Assembly (NCBI GenBank): GCA_010015655.1 | Contig: ML976692.1 | Span: 491,426 to 555,425, forward strand | Direction: 5' to 3' | DNA: 64,000 nt | Source of the DNA: Bimuria novae-zelandiae CBS 107.79 | Lineage: Eukaryota > Ascomycota > Dothideomycetes > Pleosporales > Didymosphaeriaceae | In this document: in pieces, positions 1 through 9,445 of the stretch | How the letters are laid out: each line of letters starts with the position of its first letter | Numbering within the stretch: position 1 is the stretch's first letter | Program-made: the position numbers and the translations under genes | The notes under the pieces: model-generated | Told to the model about the DNA's origin: nothing | What the model saw: only the letters and a program-made list of their open reading frames with translations | Database searches by the model: none

Positions 1-725
1 TTCACACTGCGGCGGTTCATGTTGTCACGAAGCGTGTGAAGGAGATTAGTGCCGGCATCGCCGATCGGATCGACATGTTGCAGCAATTCAACAAGATCGT
101 CCGAGACAAAGGTTCGCAAACCGGTTTCACTGACAACGAAGTGACTTTGGAGGCGTACGTCGCCATGCTTGCGGGTTCGGACACAACTGCGATCGCACTT
201 CGAGCCACACTTTACTTCTTGATGAAGCATCCTGGAAAGCTCGCCAAATGCCGCGAGGAGATCGATGAGCACCAGGCAACCCTTAGTTCGCCAATTCGCT
301 ATGCTGAGTCTCTAGCTCAATTGCCGTACACTGGTGCTTCAATAAAGGAGGCGATGAGACTCCATCCCAGCGTTGGACTGAGCATGCAGCGCCACTCTCC
401 AAGGACTGGTGTTGAGCTCTCCGGGTACTTCATCCCGCCAGGTTGGCGCATCGGATGCAACCCATGCATCATTCACTCTGATCAACGTGTGTTCGGAGAA
501 GATGCTGATGAGTTCCGACCCGAGCGATGGCTAGAATCCGAAGCCAGGAGCCGCGAGATGGAGAAGTCGATCCTGACCTTCGGATCTGGCACGAGGGTCT
601 GCATTGGAAAGAACATAGGGCTCGCCAAACTACACACGCTTGTGCCAGAGGTTTTGCGCCATTTTGATGTCAGCATGGCGCACGACCGTGGGTGGAAGAC
701 CCAGGACACATGGTTCCACACCTAA
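1..725 (+). CDS. Cytochrome P450, C-terminal part (cut by window edge)
   Basis: The frame is open from base 3 and stops at 723-725, so the N-terminal half lies to the left of the window. The 240 visible residues carry the P450 hallmarks in order: I-helix AGSDTT, ExxR in KEAMR, the PERW region (FRPERW) and the haem-binding loop FGSGTRVCIG, whose Cys ligates the haem iron. The enzyme should be a haem monooxygenase, anchored in the ER in most fungi. The C-terminal style resembles pisatin-demethylase-like fungal P450s, but that is an impression without a search. Substrate is unknown. No lesion is visible in the part seen. Confidence 0.93.
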   Translation, partial: HTAAVHVVTKRVKEISAGIADRIDMLQQFNKIVRDKGSQTGFTDNEVTLEAYVAMLAGSDTTAIALRATLYFLMKHPGKLAKCREEIDEHQATLSSPIRYAESLAQLPYTGASIKEAMRLHPSVGLSMQRHSPRTGVELSGYFIPPGWRIGCNPCIIHSDQRVFGEDADEFRPERWLESEARSREMEKSILTFGSGTRVCIGKNIGLAKLHTLVPEVLRHFDVSMAHDRGWKTQDTWFHT

Positions 726-1254
726 ACGGATGTTGTCGTCAATATCAAGCGCCTCTGAAGCACAGTGAAGGGAGATTAGAATAGTTTCGCAATGAAAAAT
801 GATGAAATGACGCTCACTCGTGCTTTGAAGTCCCTGTGTTAAGGTCGAAGTGCAAATCTGAAGACCCTTCCACCGCCCGCGCTAAGCCTTTCACAGTGTT
901 TCAAGGCTGTCGCCAAATCACGCTAATCCCAATCCATACAGGTTAACAACTGCAGCAAAATCACATTGATCTATAGATGGTCCTCGTCCAACTGTATCTT
1001 CGTAAACAGAGGACTGTGAGCTCTTACGAATAGCTTACCTATATTAGATGTCTAATTAGTTAGTCTCCACCTCACAGATCTACAAGCCGACACGCAGGTA
1101 AGTAAATTTATATCGCACGCACGGGGAGGTGTGTCTGCAGCAAACCGCCAATCTTACCGGCGCTGTAAGTATATATCTGGCACTGCTGACCGCCCTGGTG
1201 GCTCTCACATACAATAGACGCTAGGTTGACAGAGTCTGTAATGATCCGAGTGCA
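726..1254. other. Intergenic, no gene seen
   Basis: This is the downstream flank of the P450 gene, up to the LTR element. It is moderately AT-rich, and no reading frame or RNA gene is supported. Confidence 0.6.
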
Positions 1255-1259
1255 TGCGT

Positions 1260-1366
1260 TGTTGAAACTGAAGTTTAGTGTCAGAGTTATCAGCTATGTA
1301 GGCGAAGAAGTCGCCTATATAGGCTAGCGTGCTCCTTCCGTATGCCGGGAAGCACCTGCTTCAACA
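1260..1366. repeat. Left LTR, 107 bp
   Basis: It starts TGTTGAA and ends TTCAACA. Inside is a perfect inverted repeat, TAGGCGA-agaag-TCGCCTA, which could fold as a hairpin. Confidence 0.8.
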
Positions 1367-1572
1367 GTCCTCCCAGACGGAGGAGCATGAATATAGTATA
1401 CATGAAGCATAAGCATGCCAGCCTTAGATCTTCAGGTCCTCCTTTAACCGTTGTGGAACTCGTCGAGGTGGAGGCGAAGGTCGTCGCCGTCCTTGTACCG
1501 CAGGTTGGTCAACGTGCGAAACAGTAGGATGGACAATTGGCCAGTGTCACGATCGAACCGGCTAGTGAGATA

Positions 1573-2287
1573 NNNNNNNNNNNNNNNNNNNNNNNNNNNN
1601 NNNNNNNNNNNNNNNNNNNNNNNNNNNNNNNNNNNNNNNNNNNNNNNNNNNNNNNNNNNNNNNNNNNNNNNNNNNNNNNNNNNNNNNNNNNNNNNNNNNN
1701 NNNNNNNNNNNNNNNNNNNNNNNNNNNNNNNNNNNNNNNNNNNNNNNNNNNNNNNNNNNNNNNNNNNNNNNNNNNNNNNNNNNNNNNNNNNNNNNNNNNN
1801 NNNNNNNNNNNNNNNNNNNNNNNNNNNNNNNNNNNNNNNNNNNNNNNNNNNNNNNNNNNNNNNNNNNNNNNNNNNNNNNNNNNNNNNNNNNNNNNNNNNN
1901 NNNNNNNNNNNNNNNNNNNNNNNNNNNNNNNNNNNNNNNNNNNNNNNNNNNNNNNNNNNNNNNNNNNNNNNNNNNNNNNNNNNNNNNNNNNNNNNNNNNN
2001 NNNNNNNNNNNNNNNNNNNNNNNNNNNNNNNNNNNNNNNNNNNNNNNNNNNNNNNNNNNNNNNNNNNNNNNNNNNNNNNNNNNNNNNNNNNNNNNNNNNN
2101 NNNNNNNNNNNNNNNNNNNNNNNNNNNNNNNNNNNNNNNNNNNNNNNNNNNNNNNNNNNNNNNNNNNNNNNNNNNNNNNNNNNNNNNNNNNNNNNNNNNN
2201 NNNNNNNNNNNNNNNNNNNNNNNNNNNNNNNNNNNNNNNNNNNNNNNNNNNNNNNNNNNNNNNNNNNNNNNNNNNNNNNNNNNNNNN
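1573..2287. other. Assembly gap (715 N)
   Basis: This run of N lies inside the LTR element. Any open frame running through it is an artefact. Confidence 0.99.
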
Positions 2288-2382
2288 AGTTTAGTGTCAG
2301 AGTTATCAGCTATGTAGGCGAAGAAGTCGCCTATATAGGCTAGCGTGCTCCTTCCGTATGCCGGGAAGCACCTGCTTCAACA
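2288..2382. repeat. Right LTR, visible 95 bp
   Basis: It is identical to 1272-1366 of the left LTR. The first 12 bases are hidden in the N run. Confidence 0.8.
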
Positions 2383-2540
2383 TGCGTTAGAAAACGGTTG
2401 CAACAGCGACTATAGCAGGAGCACAGTACTCAGTAAACAAAGAACACTGGCAACGTGCATGCAGCAATTTTTGTGAATTGACTATCTAGATCTAAGTACA
2501 GAAGGATACCCCTGCTTCTGGTCGAAGATACGGAAGCTAT

Positions 2541-2811
2541 CTATTCGGCGAATAGACGTGCGAGGCTATATCTGGTCAGAGAGACAGATACGGCAGAAGA
2601 CCCGGTCAGGGACATAGACGCAATGAGAGATCTGGTCAGAGACGCAGATGTGAACCTATTCAGCGACACAGGCTAGAAGCAGGCACAAACTCTGGTCGGA
2701 GACGCAGATGATAGCCTAGTCAGAGACGTAGACGAGACAGATGCTTACCTGTTCGGAGACGCAGGTAGGAGATCTGTTCAAAGAAACAGATGCATGTCTT
2801 AAGAGGCAGAC
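2541..2811. repeat. Array of short tandem hairpin units
   Basis: About nine to ten diverged units of roughly 25-30 bp share a core like GGTCAGAGACG. Many units place this core between complementary arms: ATCTG/CAGAT at 2570-2589, 2630-2649 and 2772-2791, ACCTG/CAGGT at 2747-2766, and TCTG/CAGA at 2691-2708, all with 10-base loops. A perfect CTATTCG/CGAATAG palindrome precedes them at 2541-2555. Function is unknown. Confidence 0.6.
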
Positions 2812-2978
2812 AGTGGGGTCCTGGGACGCCTCACCCATACCAAAAATAAAAGAGACTTAGTTAAACTCGTATAGTTGTTTCCCGGAGGGAAACTGGGGTG
2901 CGACATTGCTAAAGCGAGAGTCAGCGTGGTCACTATACCAAGAGAGAACTGTACTCACGAGCCGCGGGTTGTGGGCTT

Positions 2979-3110
2979 TGTTGTGGAGAGAAAAAAAAAT
3001 CCGAGTGCGCAGGAAGGTTTAAGGAAGTTGCGATCTAGCGCCAAGCCGCTAAGCGTAGCACCACCCGACGGTGAGAGCGAAGGGAAGGAGCGAGATAAAC
3101 AAATGAGATG
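2979..3110 (+). repeat. Diverged direct repeat, copy 1 (pair with 5033-5160)
   Basis: The core GCGCCAAGCCGCTA (about 3040-3053) and the following GGTGAGAG/GGAAGGAGCGA stretch recur in the same order at 5033-5160. The pair brackets about 2 kb that holds a gag-like relic on the minus strand, so these may be the remains of LTRs. No clean TG...CA ends were found. Confidence 0.5.
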
Positions 3111-3589
3111 ACACTCTGGCACTTTCTTTGCGACTATCTTATTGTCGCTGAGAATTTTTCTGTGCTCACCATCTTATCAAATTGCGAGGGCCGGAGTCGG
3201 TTGGCTAATGCAACCAGAGGCCTTCGATAAATGATCTAAGCAGGACCTCGGGAGAGACAGGACCAAGCCCTGATACGAACAGGTTCCACCTATGGCCATG
3301 TCGTTTCAGATTTGAATTGTACCTCCTGCTTTACTTGTAACCCGTCGAACACACAAATGTTTAGAGAACCTAAATATCAAACCTGGAGCCGCATATGAAA
3401 TAAGTTGGAGAAATATCAATTGAAGCACGAAATGATTGGACCACGAGAGAGCACTTTACGCACATGATATGTTGATTAGAATCTCAGAATTGGACTAACA
3501 ACCATGGAATAGCACAGTTTGAAACGCAAGGGTATCATTTAAAGTACATCTGAGGTGTCACTATGAAAACAAGCGGATCGGGTATTGTA

Positions 3590-3715
3590 GCTAGTCGGAA
3601 AACAACGCAAGCATACCTGGGATCTACTAGATGGAAGGCAATGCAAGTAGATCTGGGATTTACTGCTAAAGCAACGACGCAAGCAGATCTGGGATCTGCC
3701 AGATAGGATAAAAAA
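3590..3715. repeat. Three diverged ~45-bp repeats with GATCTG palindromes
   Basis: The units contain GCAGATC-tgg-GATCTGC (about 3681-3697), a weaker GTAGATCTGGGATTTAC copy and a more diverged copy before it. They share the GATCTG theme of the array at 2541-2811 but are arranged differently. Confidence 0.45.
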
Positions 3716-3740
3716 AGAGAATGAAGCTACCCTTACCCAT

Positions 3741-4968
3741 CTAATGGGTCCCAGGGATATTGTCAAGGTCCATTGGCCCGGGATGTTGATTTAGGGAGCG
3801 CGGTCTTCCCTTCGTGAACTTGGGGAATTCAAGGTCGTCGTCTTCGTTATGCTGGGGGTAACTCCCCTTAATGAACTTGCGGAATTCAAGGTCGTCGCTT
3901 TCGTTATGCTGGGTGTAACCCCTTTGGTGAACTTGAGGAATTCACGCTCATCCACTTCGTTATGGTGGTAGGTCTTGCCGCCTCCATTCCCAAGAAGTAT
4001 GCGGATATCAGGGTCGCTGCTTCCCTTATGCTGGTTGGTGCTGCCGCTTCGATCCCCAATAAGCGCGAGGATATTAGGGTCGGCTTGACCAGAATGTGAC
4101 GGAGTGCAGTTGCGAGGCCCGCCTGAAATTCTCGACCTCAAAGCTAAGTCGCTGTTCTTTTTTCTTGAATGGCTGTTGCCCTTGCCTGTGCGGTGTCGCT
4201 GATTGCTGTCGTCCGGATGGCGATAATACTAGGTTGAGAGACCGTACAAATGCTGTGGACGGATGCGTTGAAATGTACTGTGATCTTGGAAGCCAGGCTG
4301 ATGTTGAGGAGGTGTCTTTACTTGAGTAGTGTAGTTCTGACGAAGTCCCTGCGTCTGCTGTGGGGCTTGAGTGGAGTCTTGACTACCACTGAACTGGGGT
4401 CTCGGATGCACTTGGTATGCATGCCCTTGTGCGTTCACGGTAGGCTGGTCTGATCCTGCTGGACCAACCTCTGTCAGATGCTGCTGGATATGAGGCGGGG
4501 TATGGCGGGGTTGTTTCCGGCGCCGATGAGATCGATGCGCCTGGGATCAGGTATCTTAGTGTGGCTGCTGATATGTCTGAGGCCGCTGACGTTGCGTATG
4601 ATGCACTGACTGAGGTTGCTGTGAAGCTTGCGGATACTGTTGTGTCTTTTGCGGCTTGAATCTGTACGGCTGGCATTGTGCAGAACCTTGATAGGGCTGC
4701 TGAGGGCTTATAGTGCTGCTGAGGGCTTATAGTGCTGCTGAGGCTGCCGAAAGCTTTGTCGGATGTTCTGGCTACATCGCTGCTACTGCTCTTGCTGAAA
4801 ATAAAGTGCGAATCGGCGCGGCATCTGCGTGCTTATGTCGGAGGTCTGTGTGGTCTGTCTGGTCTGTGTGGTCTGTGTGGTCTGTGTGGTCTGTCTGGTC
4901 TGTCTGGTCTGTCTGGTCTGTCTGGTCTGTCTATTTTGACTGTCTAATATGTTCTTGTAATTTGACAT
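3741..4968 (-). pseudogene. Decayed Gln-rich gag-like reading frame
   Basis: Read on the minus strand from ATG 4968, the frame begins MSNYKNILDSQN, runs through an RQT/TQT tripeptide repeat and then hits an in-frame TAG where neighbouring codons are CAG. Further Gln/Pro-rich stretches follow in changing frames. Near the end a repeated block of about 19 residues of the type QHNExDDLEFxKFxKG appears two to three times, encoded by 58-bp DNA repeats at 3796-3960. The frame closes with GPMDLDN before TAG at 3741. The PMDLD-like ending and Gln-rich composition recall retrotransposon Gag proteins, but no zinc knuckle is visible, so the assignment is tentative. Several CAG/CAA-to-stop changes fit RIP. 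Confidence 0.4.
4846..4935. repeat. 9-bp tandem repeat (GGTCTGTGT / GGTCTGTCT)
   Basis: About nine to ten copies of a 9-base unit keep all frames open: RQT/TQT on the minus strand, GLS/GLC and SVW on the plus strand. It lies inside the gag-like relic. Confidence 0.85.
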
Positions 4969-5032
4969 TCTACACGCGTCAGCACTTCTCGCAACCTCAG
5001 GCAAAGCTATTACTTACGAATGTTGTTGCGAC

Positions 5033-5160
5033 ATTGTTGTGAAGAAGGAAAGCAGGAGCGCGCGCAGAGCAACTAAAGAAGTTGCGACCCAGCGCCAAGC
5101 CGCTACGCGTAGCGCCACGCAACGGTGAGAGTGAAAGGGAAGGAGCGACACAGAATGAAC
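5033..5160 (+). repeat. Diverged direct repeat, copy 2
   Basis: This is the partner of 2979-3110, sharing GCGCCAAGCCGCTA and the downstream purine-rich stretch in the same orientation. Confidence 0.5.
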
Positions 5161-5629
5161 TTCAAGTACTACAAAATGCTACCGCGTTCGTCATTTATGA
5201 GATCCAAACGTCAAAATAACATATGAGAATGCTTGCTGCGTCGAAAAGCGTCGAAGCAAGATAAATGGATAGGGCGTTTCTTTCCAGAGAGCCAAATCGT
5301 GCCACTTGACTCCACCAGGTCCTCCTTGCCTAGTCCCAAAAACCCCAGCTCTTCAGATCGTGTGTGCTAGGCATTGCGGTTACTCGGTCGAACCGTTGCC
5401 AGTCGGACTGCCTGGACGCACAGCAGAGCGGAACCGAACGACGATTCACCGTTCTGCTACTTCCATGCTCTTGCTCGGCTCGATCTTTATTGTTGCTCAA
5501 CTGTAAGGTTTCACGACCATACATTGGGCCGTGGAAAGCACCATTGGAAAGAGGATTCGGCGTGTGCTGAGTACTGCATTGACAGCGTTGCCATTCGTTT
5601 CTCGACTCAAGCTGCCTATGGCCCCTATA
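5161..5629. other. Intergenic, no gene seen
   Basis: Short overlapping frames exist in several phases but none has a recognisable product. Confidence 0.5.
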
Positions 5630-6274
5630 CTAGAAGTTACCCTCATCAGCCTGTCCTGGCTGTCCTCGCATACCGTCGCACATGTAGTTAGGATTGCGCA
5701 ACCTGTGTCCTCGTGACCTTCCAGGTATTTCGACGCGCGAGGAGGCCGGGTTTCGATATGGTGACCGAGTCATTTCGCTTTCTGTAGACATACTTTGTGA
5801 CGGTTCCGATAAGGCCTCTCGACGGGGTCTTAAATCGAAAGCTAGTGAATGAAGTCTACCGAGATCAACTTCAAGTCCAAGTAGCCCGTTCGAATGGTCC
5901 TTGATAGCCTTGGAAAGCAGCTGCCAGGCGCGATCATGATCGCCTCCATTCGCCTCGTAGGTGGGACATTGTGTACAGACGAAATCGCCCAGGAAAGCAT
6001 GCACCATCTCATGGAGCATAGTACTTAGTCGCTCGACGGCGGCAGAAAAGCGAGGCACTGGAGATATGCACAGAGGGTGGAGTCTGATGACTTGGAAGAA
6101 CTGGTCGCCGCTCCCCTCCCGTACCCAGTCGGTGTATCCTTCAGCGTGTGCCTCCCCCAGACGCTAGCGTCCCAGAAGAAAGCTAGTTGAGGCAGTGCGC
6201 CTAGGAAGTATATGTGTAAGCAGCCCAGAGATATGTCACATGACGACACTAGTCTCATGAGTCAGCTCTATCTC
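5630..6274 (-). pseudogene. SprT-like metalloprotease, copy A (truncated, frameshifted)
   Basis: The 3' part encodes LSTMLHEMVHAFLGDF, a SprT/Spartan-type zinc site HExxH, followed by GGDHDRAW, which supplies the third His as in the HGxxF motif of the family. Upstream, HIYFLGALPQ and DTPTGYG continue the homology to the two paralogues at 22300-29560 and 29857-31005, but in another frame. One base appears to be missing around 6114-6125, in a run of g/c. Upstream homology ends at the Fot1 element inserted at 6276, and nothing homologous is found beyond it. The C-terminus also departs from the paralogues. It is either a dead gene or a sequence with a base error; truncation plus frameshift favours dead. 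Confidence 0.8.
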
Positions 6275-6276
6275 TA

Positions 6277-6345
6277 ACGTGTTTCACCACTCAGTGAGCC
6301 ACACCACTCAGTGAGCCACCCCACCAAAATCGCGACGCGTCTTCT
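6277..6345 (+). repeat. Left TIR of Fot1/pogo element
   Basis: This 69-bp TIR contains two direct copies of CACTCAGTGAGCCAC, possibly transposase binding sites. Confidence 0.92.
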
Positions 6346-8040
6346 TACAACTCTCGTAATGCCGCCCGCCTAACAAGCCTAGTAGGCTTAAAAAGAAGGT
6401 AGACTTGCTCTATTAAAGCACGCGATTTAAAATAAATAGATTTTAAGCTACTAATATACTAGTAAACTTTATTAAGTTAACTAATTAACCCTCCGCTAAC
6501 GCGTTCTAGGTACTCTACCTTAGGCTACTACTAACACTTAGAAATAAAAGCTACACCCTATAGAAGAGCGCGCTCTAGTAAATTAAATCCTAGACTTTAA
6601 CTAACGCGGATTTCTACCCTATATTATTAATATATAATAAATAGCAAACTATCTACTCGCCGCGCGCGGCTAAGAGCCCCCTTCTTAGCTAGTTAATAAA
6701 AACTAGATGTCGCGCTTTATTAAAGCTTAGCTAGAGCTCTAGATAAAGTAGAATAGGAAATTCTACTCTTAGCGCGCAAAATCTAAGGACCTAGTTATAA
6801 TCTACGCGTAGTTTAAACTCGTAAATAAGACGCGTTAGTTATATAGTATCTCTAACTTAGATATCTATAACTTTAATAAGACTAGCTTTATAATAGGGAT
6901 TGCTATAACCTTAAAAGTTATTATAAGCTTTAAGACAGTCGGCCGCGCGGTTACTATATAGCTAGGTAATTATAAGTAGGTAATAGCAATTAAGTGTATT
7001 AACCTGTCTAGCTAGTTAATCCTACCGTTTATAATTCTATAAGGAAAGCTCTACTAAGCAAGCTAATATTAAGGCCTCTTACCTAGCTAGGTTATCGCTG
7101 TTAGCGATAACAGCTAGACAACTAATAAGCTTAGCCTTAAGTAGGTAAAGCACTTCTACTAACATATAGAGGCTTGTATAGTAGGGGCCTACTGGCTGCT
7201 TATCCTCGATAGCCACGGTAGCCACGCAACGCCTGAGTTTAATTAGTTCTATAGAAAGAGTAAAATTATCACGCTCTGTATACCGCTATATATATTAGAC
7301 CTCTTATAGCTACTTAATATAGGCTGCTTCTCGCCTCTTAAGATCGTGTATAGCTATTAGGTGTCTGAGCTTGCGCGACAACGCGTCTTTTATATTAATA
7401 AGTAAGACTTCCTATAGATCTACCTAAGTATTAGAGGGACAGTCCTCTTAGAGTAAAATATCTAGGCTGGCTTTTAGGCGTTAGGGCTAGTCCTAGCTTA
7501 TTAAGAACGCGTCCTATTATTACTAATAGTAGTTAAGACGCCTTCTCCGCTAAGGACAGTAGCTAACGCTAAGGTTATATAGATAGTAAAAACACTATAT
7601 ACTATTACTTAGCTAAAGTAGTAGGCTCGACTTATTTAGAGTTATCTTAATTACCTATTTTAGAGCCTTACTAGCTAGGCTATTTGCTAGCTTGTTAAAA
7701 GTTATTAGCTTATAATAAATTTAGCAATAATTCTTATAGAGGAGAATAAGAAGCTTTAATAGGCAAGTTAGCGCCGACAGCGCAAGGGGCAACAGCGCTA
7801 ACAGTATATAGCCTGTGGAGGAGCTCTGCGGGTAGAGGAAGGTTAATTGCTTGCTATAGAGGCCGAAAGGGTGCTCCAGCAGGTAGAGCAGGCGGGGCAG
7901 CCAAGTAGGCCTCGAGCACCACTAACCTGCAGCAGGTGCCACGAACAAGGTTACAAAAGAACTTAGTGTACTATTAGATAACGCGCATTAAATAGATCTA
8001 TTTTCTATATATTTTATCGCGTGGTTGTGGAGCTATTGCA

Positions 8041-8109
8041 AGAAGACGCGTTGCGATTTTGGTGGGGTGGCTCACTGAGTGGTGTGGCTCACTGAGTGGT
8101 GAAACACGT
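8041..8109 (-). repeat. Right TIR of Fot1/pogo element
   Basis: It is the reverse complement of 6277-6345 with one mismatch. Confidence 0.92.
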
Positions 8110-8111
8110 TA

Positions 8112-8222
8112 TATACGAGCCTCTGATCACTCCATGTACACACAACACAACACAGAACAACACACAGAGCAACTCAGACAATTACACACACAATATACTA
8201 CCTTCACACATACCACCCACCT
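8112..8222. repeat. CA-rich low-complexity stretch
   Basis: Irregular (CA/ACA)n sequence lies between the transposon and the next gene. No homology to the SprT-like genes is seen here. Confidence 0.6.
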
Positions 8223-8224
8223 GC

Positions 8225-9205
8225 TTACAATATGTCGTTGAAAATCTTGATAAGGGTTTGCATGGACGCTTGGTCCGGTAGTTTCGACTCATCGTTCGAG
8301 TTCAGCTTCTCCATCAGACCGTCTTCCCTGACGAGCCGACGGAACCTTTCCAGAGCTTCTGTTTGAAACGAGTGCATGCAAGTTTGCGATCGGCTGAATG
8401 AAGATATAGTCGCTTCCACCAGTGGCAGGACTGCATAGCCGCCCCCATAGAGCTCGGCCTGACTGCTAGTGAGACTTGGAAGCCCTCCATCTACTATGGC
8501 TACTTCCGATTTGTGGTGGTATGCTGCGCTGCATGCGTCGCTCCAGTAGAGCACTGGTTGACACTCTGGACAATCGCAAGCTATTCGGGCAGCACATACA
8601 TGGGACCGAACATTTTGTTTGATTCGATCCTCTCGGTGTCTCTGTTCTGATAGGCTGATCTGTCTTGTTCGCTCTCTCTGTTGCCACACATCCTCTTGCA
8701 TCTGGTCGCCCTGTTGATTCGGTACTGTAATAGGAATCTTTTTTGCCCTCGCAGAGTCTCTAAGCCACAGTATAATGCAGCACAAAAGTGCTTTAATTGT
8801 CGAAAGGGCAACAGTTTCATGAGGCAGAAAGGTCAGCGGGTCGTCCCAACTGAACCGCACTGCACCCATGTTTCCGAACTATTGCGAATATCGAGTGTTA
8901 CGTTAGAAGGTGGCTTTCAGCCAACCTGGAGCCTCAAGCCTCGACGTAGAATATATGTTCGCTGACAGCTGTTAGCGAAGAGACGTGATCAAGGGATCGG
9001 CACTTACGGACACATCTAGGAACAAAAGCGTGGCACTTCTGGCGGCACCGGATCCTTTGAGCAAACAAGATCCGTCTCCAGATAGCGATCGCACATGCTC
9101 GTAGGCACACAGGGACCAGTACAGTGGAAGTTGTCGATTCGATGAGGTCTCTTTAGGACGCGCACGAAGGACCGCACAAGAAACTGCGCGTGACCTTCTG
9201 TCCAA
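8225..9205 (-). CDS. Unknown protein, two exons supported
   Basis: The 3' exon (8225-8878) is open for 217 residues. An intron at 8879-9007 is supported by donor GTAAGT, a CTAAC branch site and acceptor AATAG, and it joins two frames in phase 0. The upstream exon is open to about 9205, but its first in-frame start is not ATG, so the true start is further upstream, or another exon (a frame at 9225-9437) is spliced in. The protein has a short hydrophobic stretch (ALLCCIILWL), a Cys-containing section (ACDCPEC) and a charged C-terminus. I do not recognise a family. It could be a decayed gene. Confidence 0.4.
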
Positions 9206-9445
9206 TCCTCTCTTCCGCCACTGCCATGATCGTGCTGTCTGCTCTGACCAAATATAAGCGGACGGACCTGCGCGCGATCAATAGGTCGCCTTGCGGATGT
9301 TTGCAGTCCAAACGTTCACAACCATCACAGGCAGCAAGCAAATCGGCTTGAAGATCCAAATGCTTAGTGCAAAATTTGGATTGGTGCGTGATTCTCTGGG
9401 CTGTTCGTTTCGGCAATTGTAGTGATGGTTGTCCCACGTTGACAA

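Larger units (their letters stand above)
1260..2382. mobile_element. Small LTR retroelement with 5-bp target duplication
   Basis: The ends are TGTTGAA and TTCAACA, the inverted TG...CA termini expected of LTRs. The element is flanked on both sides by the same 5 bases, TGCGT (1255-1259 and 2383-2387), an integrase-type target duplication. The two LTRs are identical over the 95 bases that can be compared. Most of the interior is an N run, so its true length and coding content are unknown. About 200 bases of interior are readable after the left LTR and show no recognisable gag. A short cctcc/ggagg hairpin follows the LTR where the primer binding site would be. The class (copia, gypsy or non-autonomous) cannot be told. 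Confidence 0.8.
6277..8109 (+). mobile_element. Fot1/pogo-type DNA transposon, RIP-mutated
   Basis: The element is 1833 bp with 69-bp terminal inverted repeats differing at one base, starting ACGTGTTTCACC and flanked by TA (6275-6276 and 8110-8111). Length, ACGT start and TA duplication fit the Fot1/Pot branch of Tc1/mariner. The interior is AT-rich, full of TA and stops, and nearly free of CpA, as RIP produces. The plus strand still shows the C-terminal end of a transposase, including a CxxC...C knuckle of the type TCSRCHEQGYKRTQC, in a GC-rich stretch at about 7770-7960. The DDE core is no longer readable. The element cannot make transposase, though its ends look complete. Confidence 0.92.

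Noticed and set aside
1451..2343. Two long plus-strand frames running through the N block
   Set aside because: They are open only because N is translated as X; fewer than 50 real codons are present in each.
4846..4935. Tandem repeats as a CRISPR array
   Set aside because: Units are 9 bp and contiguous without spacers; this is a microsatellite in a fungal genome.
8120..8220. CA-rich stretch as the missing N-terminus of SprT-like copy A
   Set aside because: Translation in all minus-strand frames shows only low-complexity sequence without similarity to copies B or C.
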